64,000 nt of DNA from Cubamyces lactineus (taxonomy: Eukaryota; Basidiomycota; Agaricomycetes; Polyporales; Polyporaceae): assembly GCA_022376465.1 (NCBI GenBank), contig JACDTU010000003.1, positions 1,302,001 to 1,366,000 of the forward strand, given 5' to 3'. Shown in pieces: positions 55,716-64,000 of the stretch (position 1 is the stretch's first letter; each line of letters begins with the position of its first letter). A program made the translations under genes and the position numbers. Below the pieces are notes generated by a model, which saw nothing but the letters and a program-made list of their open reading frames with translations, searched no databases and was not told where the DNA came from.

Positions 55716-56197
55716 GGTGAGATGAGGCAAGGCACGGAGACAAGCAGGGTTTGAACTGGAGTGCGGAGGGAGGCGTGCGGTAGTAGAGCAGGCGCCCGTG
55801 AACAAATTCTCGATCACGCGTGCACAGCTTCTCAGGACACTCAAATTGGCAGGCGTCCAAGAACATAAATTCCCCTACGCCGGGGTCGCGCTGGATCATC
55901 ACCAGGGCAATGGAATCAGCATCGTGGCCATCGCCCGGTCTAGCACGCAGCTTCTCTCTTAACATTGTACTACAAATAGAGCTCGATTGTATCACCACAG
56001 GCTCATCAGCGCATACCTCCATCGCCTATCTGTCAGTAACCCCACCTGCGGTCTGTCTTTCTCGTTGTCCCTGTGTAGCACTCACCTCGTGAACAAGCTA
56101 GCTGTGGAGCGCCATCTGTTCCCATCATACTGTTGAAAGGTTGAGCTGGCTTGCATATAAATACGAAGTGCGCACAGAGTTGTACTTGAGTCGCGCA
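55716..56197. other. Divergent promoter region
   Basis: 482 bp between RRS1 (minus) and the GT8-like gene (plus). A 112-codon minus-strand frame (55684-56022) looks partly protein-like but overlaps the RRS1 start codon, so I treat it as chance or an upstream frame. Confidence 0.45.
56156..56163 (+). promoter_or_regulatory. TATA box, TATAAATA
   Basis: A consensus TATA element lies 34 bp upstream of the GT8-like start codon. If used, the transcript leader would be very short or the first ATG would be skipped. Confidence 0.4.
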
Positions 56198-57352
56198 ATG
56201 GCATCATCCAACTGGACACGTCACTCATCGAAGTTATGGCTCAGCTTTTTCCTCATCCTCTCCCTGCTAGGGAACGTCGCTCTCATCCTACGGACATTCA
56301 CAGTATTTGTTAGTACAGCGCCAGTAGCGCCTTTGTCAGACGCCCACCACAAAATGTAAGCGAGTTGTATGAACAAGAGTTGCCAAATTCTTACCCAATA
56401 ACACAGACAATACTCCCACCCGCTTGTGGACGACACACACCTGAAAACGCTGCCTCTCAACGCCTCCGAGAACGCGATAGTCACTATACTGCGCAGCGAC
56501 GCGCTCGCTATCCCGATCGCCACTCTCGGATACTCCCTCGACAAAGTGAACAGCACCGTCCGGAGGATAGCTCTCTACGTACCCGGACAGGTGTCCCCCC
56601 GCGCGCTCTGCGTTGCCGCCCTTACCGGGTTTGAGCCACACGCAATCCCTTCAACAACTATTCCTACACCCGCAGTCGCAGCCGACGAGGATGCCTATCC
56701 CGCGCAGCAGCACTTCAGGCAGTTGGCAGAGAAGCCCAAATTCTGGGACTTCGACAAGCTCGGCCTCAAAGCAGTCGTCTACTTGGATGCAAGTACATTG
56801 GCCCGTCGGAACTTCGATGAGCTCTTCACGCTACCCTTCGCCTTCGCCGCCGCTCCGGACGCGCGTACCAACAACTCGCGTTTCGATATGGACCTCGACG
56901 GACGACTCCTGTTCTTCAGACCAACCACCGTGGCATTCCAGACCCTTATGGCCCGTGCCAACGTTACAGTATACGCAAGGGATCAGGAGCAAGCAATCAT
57001 ACACACTTTCTATGGCCCAGATGCCCTCCGTTTACCTCAGGCGTACAGCGGCGACCTCGAGATGAAGCGACGAAGTCGAAGCTTGTGGGAGGGCCTCCAG
57101 GGTGAATTGCGGCTGATTCACTACTCCGCGGTTCAACCGTTCTGGAGGGACAACCATGACGAGGTGGGATTGGAAGATACTCACGAGATCGTACGACTAC
57201 GAGCAAGTGATTGGGACGGCGCCTTCAGAGAAGAGATTCTAGAGTGGGGCGAAGCCTGGAGGGAAACGGAAGAGACTCACAGGCCAGAGATCATGAGATG
57301 CAGCTGGAAACATGGCATGAAGCCACCGAATGTAATCTTCACACCGAACTGA
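56198..57352 (+). CDS. GT8-like type II membrane glycosyltransferase
   Basis: A 367-aa protein with a short cytoplasmic tail, one membrane anchor (about 14-40, LWLSFFLILSLLGNVALIL), and a lumenal domain, as in Golgi glycosyltransferases. Two exons: 56198-56355 and 56407-57352. The catalytic-like region contains FWDFDKLGLKAVVYLDAST and FDELFTLPFAFAAAPD, the layout of family GT8 (glycogenin-like) enzymes, plus three NxS/T sequons. In GT8 the strand ends in a DxD metal-binding motif (usually DAD); here it reads DAS (180-182), losing the second Asp. The enzyme may therefore be inactive, metal-independent or use another residue. The family call is by pattern only. Confidence 0.75.
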
Positions 57353-57495
57353 CACATTGTTGTGACGGTTGACATATACCGATACGCCACGGTCATAAGG
57401 ATACACTGTGGAACTAGTCCCGTCGTCAGTGGCACGGATATCCTGTACCAGTATTGCAATTCCTCACTTATTATACAAGGCAGATATCCAGCGCG

Positions 57496-58573
57496 TCACT
57501 GCAAAGTCGCAACTTCGACTTTTGTACCAAGTCCTCTCCATTTTGTACCCGCGCCGATCTCTTGTGAGATTTCTGAAGGAATTTCAGATAGGATCTTGGC
57601 GATCCACATCGGGTCCGTTAGAGGCGTGAGGTCGTCACGTTTTGGCAGACGCTGTACAAGGCCTTGATTAGTTCTAGTACCTGTATCTGCAAGTCACTGC
57701 GCTCACATGTTTGACACGGTCATACGGAGCTTCCCAGCCGCTCGTTTCGCGGACGACTAATGGGGGAGAGGAAGTAAAGGAGTGGTATATCCGCGTGTCG
57801 AATGTTCGGAAGAGGACATTATCGACCCTTAGCGTGAATCGTTGCAGGATGAATATGCACGTTGGCATCACGCGCTGCATGGCTATCGTCAGATCGAGTA
57901 CGTGACAGCGGGAGATGGGCTAGACTCACAATGCGAACCAGGAGATGAGATGCACCATTATCGTGCAGTTCGTCCTCATAGAGGGGAATTTCGGCGTAAA
58001 ATAAGATGGGATCATGTCGGGTAAGCTCTGCGAGAGGGATGGTGTGTGATTCATTTTTTCTCTCTGCAGGCTTCCAGTCGATGGTGCTTGAGGAAGATGT
58101 GGTACTGTGGCCTGGGTACAATGTTGTATATGTCCAATCAAACGGTTTGGTGGGGACAGTTTGGGGCATCGGAATGCTGGAGGATGCACCTGTGCTATTG
58201 CACGAGTTCATAAGACTTCAATCATCGGTACTCGCAGGGGTACATACCGGCTCTTGATCCACGCATCGGCATAGCCCACCTTCACGCCTCCGTCTCCCTC
58301 TTGCAGCTCACCGTTCCGTACGCCTCTTAGCGCCTCCTCAGTAGTGAAGGCGTACTTCCAGCCACTGTCTTTGTGCTCTAGCTCAAGGGAATTGCTGCCA
58401 AAGGTCATCTCCGGTAGAGGTATGCCACCGATCGCGGCCTGCAACGCGTCGGACTGGCCCGCATTTGAGATGGGGTTCGTTCGTGCGGTGATTGTCCACG
58501 GTCCGATTTCAATTGCACGCGAGTTTGGGGACTCAAAGAGACGGTGTTTGGGAACAGAAACAGCAGCAGACAT
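57496..58573 (-). CDS. TIP41: Tip41 (TAP42-interacting protein)
   Basis: A 304-aa regulator of PP2A-type phosphatases, which in yeast binds Tap42 and tunes TOR signalling. Four exons: 58573-58248, 58194-57930, 57874-57718, 57662-57496. Family blocks in order: IEIGPWTITA, LPEMTFGSNSLELEH, FDWTYTTLYPG, DPILFYAEIPLYEDELHDNG, VMPTCIFILQRFTLRVDNVL, then DTRIYHSF, RETSGWEAPYD, DDLTPLTDP and GTKWRGLGTKVEV. The frame extends upstream of MSAAVSVPK, but that Met fits family N-termini. For the last intron I chose the GTGTCA donor (57717), which gives 55 nt and keeps phase; the nearby GTGAGC donor does not. The gene is divergent from the dynein chain gene. Confidence 0.95.
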
Positions 58574-58822
58574 AATGACCTCCTCGTAAGAAGGTAGGCG
58601 TGAGTATCGGAGGAATAGAGACGTCGTGGATGTGGGTGTGAGTGATACTGGAGATGAGCGCGTCTGGAGAAAGACGCGTCGCCGGAGTTCCAATCGACGC
58701 GCTTTCCTTGCTGCCACCACCACCTCTATCTTGCGCACCTTTCCAGAGTCTAGATAATTCTGTGTTATTGCGTTCGTAGGCTTCTTGCGCTGATATTTGA
58801 GTCTACGTAGCGACGTTCTGAG
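58574..58822. promoter_or_regulatory. 249-bp divergent TIP41/dynein-chain promoter
   Basis: The two start codons face away from each other across 249 bp, so the promoters share this DNA. No TATA box seen. Confidence 0.65.
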
Positions 58823-60732
58823 ATGGACAACTCGCGACCTTCTTCGCCTGAAGCGCCACCGCAAGATCTGTGGTCTTCCATCCTAGACTCCGTCTCCACC
58901 TCGCGCTCGATACCCTCGAAACAGATTATCGTCCTTGGAGAGCCATCATCCGGAAAGTCTACCCTGGTCTCCTCTCTGCTCCAGAAACCCCCTCCGGAGG
59001 AAACCAAAGAGGAGCAAAGAACGGACTTCGCTATTGGATACGACTGGGCAGATGTACGAGACGATGCCGACGAAGGTATGTTCGTAGGTTGTGTACATGC
59101 TTCTGTCGTGTAACACGCTGTTTCCCCTAGATACCCTCGCGAGATTGTCTGTGTATACTGTACCGTCGTCCGCACCGGCGTACACATCGCTCCTACCGTA
59201 CTTCGTTCCACCGCGCACTTGCCTGCCTCATACGGTAGTCATGGTTGTCTTGGACTGGACGAGACCATGGTCATTCATACAAGAGCTGGAGATATGGCTG
59301 GAATGGGTAGAGAAGTGGTCCAAAGGTGATGGGTCTCGTGAACTGGATATCGCGAAGGAGGAGAACCGCGAGCGGCGTATGTATACATCTCTGCCTAGGC
59401 TATGTCGCATGCTGAAACGCTGCGCCCACAGTCCAGGCGCACTGGCAGTATTACTCCGAACCCTCTGCAGAACCATTACCTGCAACGTCCACTGTCTCAA
59501 GCGCCCTCCTCCCACTCGGACCTGGCACATTAACGCATAATGCGGCCGGAGTACCTATCGTTGTTGTTTGCACGAAGGCCGACTTGATAGATGAGGGGAA
59601 CGACATCATTGGGTCAGGGCCGTCCGGAATGGGAGGAATGGTGAAGGGGAAAGGAGGCGAATGGGAGGAGAGGACAGACAGCATAATGCAAATACTCCGC
59701 ACTATCTGCCTGAAATGTGAGCCCCATGTCTGTAAGCGCATCGCTCAAATGCTGATACATATGCAGATGGTGCTGGCCTATTTTACACCACCCCTCAACC
59801 CACGACTCTGCAGGTCTTGAGACAGTATGCACTGCATATGCTCTTCATGCCGCCCGCTCCTTCACCTGCGGCGGCTGCTCCTGGGGAAGTGGCTACACCT
59901 GCACGGAATCCCTTCCCTTTCCAGCACAAGCCTAACGCCCTCGACCGCGACCGGATTGTCATTCCTGCCGGATGGGACAGTTGGGGCAAGATTACGGTGT
60001 TGCGTGAAGGCTTCGATGCAAAGCTGTGGGGTGAGGCTTGGGAGAACGACCTCGACCACACCGAGGATGACGGAAGCGCTACTCGTGCCCAGAAGATGTA
60101 TGCCAGCCTTGTTCCAGACCTGAGCAGAAAAGTATGCGTAGCTCTAGATTTTGTTGTGAGATTCCTACACTGACCTCTCTTTTCCTCAGCCACCTCCTTT
60201 GCCACCGCTCAACAACCCGACGCCCGAGCAAGTGTTCTTGGCAAAGAATTACGACGAGAACGCAAAGAAGCCCGACCGCGACCCGCGCGGTGCGTTCCGC
60301 AATCCGAACGAGACGGCCTCCGCGGGAATTGTCGGGCCAATGGGCAGCAGTAGTTTCAACCTCCCGAACGTGGAGCGCGCACTGACAGAGATGGAGAGCG
60401 TGGCGGGAGGCGCAGGTTTGAACCCCCTCGCCGCGAGTACCGCGCGCGACTCGTCAAGAGGACTTTCCAGTCGCTCCGGCGGTCGTCCGCCCAATACAGG
60501 ATTGTCGATCCCTACGGGCGGAGCGTCGATCGCGCTCGGACGGTCTGCTGCACCGTCCCCGGCACCCTTATCAGCGACGACGCCCAACTCTGCAGATGAC
60601 CAGTCTCAACATCAGGCGCTCAAGGCATTCTTCGATAACCTGATCAACAAGAGGAGTACTAGGGTTGACGATAGGGCGGCAGCAGCGACCAAGAGCCCAG
60701 AAGCAGAGCCCGCAGCGGACGAAGGTAGTTAG
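58823..60732 (+). CDS. Dynein light intermediate chain
   Basis: A 563-aa subunit of cytoplasmic dynein, linking the motor to cargo adaptors for nuclear and organelle transport along hyphae. Five exons: 58823-59075, 59131-59376, 59432-59716, 59767-60131, 60190-60732. A Ras-like GTPase fold begins with a P-loop (GEPSSGKST, 39-47), followed by VVMVVLDWTRPWSFI and VPIVVVCTKADL, then LFYTTPQPTTLQVLRQY and the pressure-point IVIPAGWDSWGKI. The C-terminal 180 residues are disordered with a conserved-looking short helix (HQALKAFFDNLINK) near the end, the position where the adaptor-binding helix lies in animal LICs. Confidence 0.94.
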
Positions 60733-61156
60733 GTCAATAGCAGTATTTTGATATGTTCGGGGATGGATTGGTACATATGCATGATACCCTCAGCGTGACT
60801 TTGGTAGATGATGCAGAAGAGACGATTGAGCGAATTATGCTGGTAGGAGACCTTTCTTAAACACCTGCCAAATGTGGACCAGTGCCGACGGTGGAAGTTC
60901 CGCCCCTCAGGGTCCGAGGGTACGTAAAGGTGAGCGCGCTTCAAACCTCGTTTATCAGCGTCGACGGCCTCTCACTGGTCAATGAAGAGGCAGATGACCG
61001 TTCAGTCAGCATCCTACGAGTCTCGGCCGGTCTGCGCCCTGTGTGAGGAGCCGTCGACGGTCGGGTACACTCTCCGTGGACCGCCATCGATGCCAGTCAC
61101 TACATATCGGACTCCACGGATGACTAGGCATCCCTCTTCTCTCCTCATCCACCACC
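60733..61156. other. Tandem intergenic region
   Basis: 424 bp between the dynein chain gene and the MFS transporter gene, both plus. No gene seen. Confidence 0.5.
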
Positions 61157-63202
61157 ATGTCGGTCGACATATTACCTCCAGGTCTGCAGGCCACCCTCGC
61201 GGAACAATCAACAGTGACCCATGACTTCACTGGCAACGGGATCTCGGACATCTCGCCCCTAGAAGTGGCGACCGCTGTAGACGCCTCTGAGGTCGTCGGC
61301 GCTACTGGAGCTGCCTCGGCGCAACAAATCAGCGAGGGCGATGCCCACCTCGCTGTTCGGCCGCAATTTGGCAGACTTGACTCTGGTGACACCATGGTTG
61401 GGGCTGCCGCCATGGACAAGCATGCTGCTGAAGAACCCGTCACCGTGGCACCTGAGCAAGCCTCTGTTACTGAAGAGCCTTTGCGCAGTATCCCCCGGTT
61501 GAACTACTCGTATCCTCCCACACAGATTGGCGAAATCCCTGTTGAGTCAATAGCGCTCACTGAGTCGAGGGGACTCCACAGGCTCCGGATGGCTTCCGCT
61601 TTCTTCACGTTGTTCTTGGCTGGCTGGAAGTTAGTATGAGCTCCTCAGTCATGGATAGGTGATGGACGGAATCGGGTAGGAGATACGACCATGTATCTTC
61701 TGTCCGACTCCATTCTGTTTCCGTTCTACCTCATACACATACCGGCATGCTGATAAGAGTTATTCTCGTTGCAGCGGAGGGTCCACCGGTGCTTTGTTGC
61801 CTCACATTGAGGCAAACTACAGAATCAATTATGCCCGCGTGTCCGTACTCTTCGTCTCCACGTTTGTGGGCTACATTGTCGCGGCAGCGGGTGCCGGAAC
61901 CCTCTCTCGTCGCGTCGGCTACGGTCATGCCATGCTCATCTCAATCATAGTTGAGCTAGCCGGAGTACGTCGCACACGCAAGTGCTTCGAGAGAGTGCTC
62001 ATGTGAGAGGCCACAGAATATAATCAATAGCTCGCAACAAGTCAATTTTGCCCTCATGTGCTTCGGTTTCTTCGTCGTCGGGACGGCTTTCGCAACGCAG
62101 GTATGCACCCCACCCCCTTCTCTGTGGCTGTAGTACTCGAACCATACTGATGAATTGATATGGGGTGACTTAGCTTGGGCTGTGCAATGCCTACTTTGCA
62201 ACACTCAACAAGCCGCTCATGTGGACCGGTATACTCCATGGCATTTATGGCCTTGGCTCCTTTGCCAGTCCGCAAGTTGCCACAGCGATGGTGTCTCGAG
62301 GTGTCCCGGTATGTTCGCTAACTTGAATTATTAGTGTAGATATCACCGTTCATGAGATATGCTTCCTATTGGCTATCGGCTTAGTACCACTTCTTCTACA
62401 CCACCAACGTAGCCCTCAACATCCCTGTCTTCGCATTAGCCTGGTTTGCCTTCCGTAACCTGCAAGCGCTTCCCCAACAGCCAAACGAGGGGGCGGATGG
62501 ATTCTCCGGCAACGTTCTGCGTGCGACACTCACTAGCCGTGCCGTCTGGACGCTTGCCATTTTTTTGATGTTGTACGTCGGGGCGGAGGAGTCACTGTGA
62601 GTACTACGCACCTCGCTGGTGGTCGAACACCACTCACCAACGGCTCTCATGCACAGAGGTGGCTGGATAGTCTCGTACGTCCTAGAGGTCCGCAAAGGCA
62701 GTCCTGAGGGCGCGTCTTGGGTCGCTTCCAGTTTCTACCTCGGTACGTCTTCTGGCTACATGCTCACCCGTCGAGCCTCATACTCCCACAAGGTGTCGCA
62801 CTTGGTCGCATCTTCTTACCTCCGCTTAGCATGTTCATGGGCGAACGCCGCGCAGTGCTCATCTACATCGTGTTCGCCATTGGCCTCGAATGCGTCGCGT
62901 GGTTCGTACCCGTCCTTGCCTCAACGGCAGTCTGCACTGCGCTCGTCGGGGTTGCTATCTCCACCTTTTACACTGCCGCGATTACTACCGGGGGCAAGCT
63001 CGTTCCGCGCTCAATGCATGCCGACGCATTCGCGCTCATGAGCTCCATCGGGCAAAGCGGGAGCGCGTTCTGGCCGCTCATCATCGGTATCATGAGCACC
63101 AAGAAGGGGATATGGGTCGTCGAGCCGACGGTGGTCGCTTTGTTGGGTGCGCAGGGGATTTGCTGGTTGCTTGTGCCCAAGGTTGGCAGAAGGGTGGAGT
63201 GA
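61157..63202 (+). CDS. Major facilitator superfamily transporter
   Basis: A 529-aa membrane transporter; the substrate is unknown. Seven exons: 61157-61629, 61775-61964, 62017-62100, 62174-62308, 62385-62596, 62657-62742, 62793-63202. A long (about 140 aa) polar cytoplasmic N-terminus precedes membrane segments: SAFFTLFLAGWNGGSTGALL (helix 1), VSVLFVSTFVGYIVAAAGAG (helix 2, then LSRRVGYG, the MFS loop), and at least eight more, ending near ALLGAQGICWLLVP. The sequence resembles the fungal MFS group with yeast Bsc6 and the FucP-like fold. The second intron (52 nt) was placed to give NIINSSQQVNFALMCF; a nearer AG exists but breaks the frame. The first intron is long (145 nt). Confidence 0.9.
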
Positions 63203-63717
63203 CCTTGCGAATGCTTACAGTCAACGGGTGGAATGTTGCGCCTTCCTCCTTCGAATAGAGCTTATAGACCTAGACAGTCGTAGACGGCCTTCGGGTACTC
63301 GTGCAAGCCCACATACGGATGATGGAAATTCTATGAATTGAGGGTGGGATGTCTGAGATAACAGCGAGCTGGAACACTAGCACGTATGGGAAGTGCCTGG
63401 GCATTGGCACGGCATCTGCAGTGTTATTGCGGAGTCGTGATATGGAAGGGACATGGAAGAGCACATGTAATGTAAACTTGCATGAGACAATACGGTACCG
63501 ATACTGTCACTATAGAAAAAGCAGCGGGCAAACCTGGAGGAAACGTATATGGCGTAATCGTACGTGCGTATGAGCCGTGGGAGCTCGAATGAGACCGTAG
63601 AGAGAATAAAAAGCAAAAGAAGACAGAATAACTCAGACCAGAGTCCAAGCGCGTGTAGCAGAACATGATAGAGCAGACGGATGCGGGACAAACGGAGACA
63701 GTGCAGTACGGAGGGAA
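63203..63717. other. Convergent intergenic region
   Basis: 515 bp of shared 3' flank between the MFS gene (plus) and the edge gene (minus). No gene seen. Confidence 0.5.
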
Positions 63718-64000
63718 CTAATAGTAGACAACAGGTTGAGAGTGCGAGTGGTGATGATGGTGGGTGAGTTGCTCTGGGGGATACATCTCGTAGTGCATGG
63801 CCTGCTGCGACATGTCTACGTACGGCGCATAGCCGTACTGTTCGGGGTAGTAGTACGCCGGCGGGTACGGAGCGTACGCAACAGCGGGATCCATCGGAGG
63901 AGCATGAGAGTGGTCCATGGGCTGCTGCTGCTGTTGCTCCGCGGAGGTTTCACCGGAGACAGAAACATCCTGCGGCGGGAAGTAGGAAGGCTGTTGCGTC
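63718..64000 (-). CDS. C-terminal part of an edge-truncated protein
   Basis: The frame enters from the right edge and stops at TAG (63718-63720), so 93 residues are visible. They are low-complexity: a Gln run, then Tyr/Pro/Ala-rich (YAPYPPAYYYPEQYGYAPY), then a His-rich end (HHHHHSHSQPVVYY). Such tails are common in fungal transcription and RNA-binding proteins, but the domains lie outside the window and no function can be given. The 5' end is missing because of the window edge, not because the gene is broken. Confidence 0.7.
   Translation of the reverse strand, partial: TQQPSYFPPQDVSVSGETSAEQQQQQPMDHSHAPPMDPAVAYAPYPPAYYYPEQYGYAPYVDMSQQAMHYEMYPPEQLTHHHHHSHSQPVVYY

Noticed and set aside
55684..56022. 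112-codon minus-strand frame before RRS1
   Set aside because: Partly protein-like, but it reads through the RRS1 start codon in another phase and no domain is seen.

Overview
This window is nuclear DNA from a filamentous basidiomycete, most likely an Agaricomycete. The evidence is a dense set of eukaryotic housekeeping genes, each broken by many short introns (about 49-75 nt, nearly all GT-AG), high GC, pyrimidine-rich upstream regions, and a tRNA-Tyr gene with its usual intron. Closer placement (for example Polyporales) is only an impression. All exon structures below were built by hand from open frames, splice consensus, phase arithmetic and family resemblance; every recognised gene closes in frame.

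Layout. From 1 to about 8.1 kb almost nothing codes: one weak candidate gene (551-1462), then about 6.6 kb of GC-rich, microsatellite-bearing sequence. A GATA-type zinc-finger regulator (8.1-9.8 kb, minus) and an ING/PHD chromatin reader (12.2-14.7 kb, minus) follow, then a second gene-poor block (14.7-20.8 kb). From 20.8 kb to the end the sequence is gene-dense: TRP-like channel, CNH-like protein, an unrecognised repeat-bearing protein, Nop14, a 24-exon ATR/Rad3 checkpoint kinase, a Yaf9 YEATS protein, Cox7a, Coa3, an RNase III/dsRBD protein, PAPS reductase, tRNA-Tyr, a Tls1/C9orf78 splicing protein, a disordered unknown protein, TFIIB, Rrs1, a GT8-like type II membrane protein, Tip41, dynein light intermediate chain, an MFS transporter, and the 3' end of a gene that runs off the right edge.

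The genes do not form a pathway cluster. Some neighbours make functional sense. Cox7a and Coa3 (a cytochrome c oxidase subunit and an assembly factor) are adjacent and co-oriented. Yaf9 and Cox7a are divergent over 135 bp, and Tip41 and the dynein chain over 249 bp. ING, Yaf9, TFIIB and the GATA factor act in chromatin and transcription; Nop14 and Rrs1 in ribosome biogenesis; ATR and Tip41 in stress and TOR/PIKK-type signalling.

No mobile element, CRISPR array, virus-derived gene or clearly novel multi-gene system was seen. The features most worth checking are two GC-AG introns, a 63-nt in-frame readable intron in RRS1, the RNase III protein with all four catalytic acids, an unrecognised 446-aa protein with three internal repeats, a GATA finger with a 19-residue loop, and the two large gene-poor blocks.
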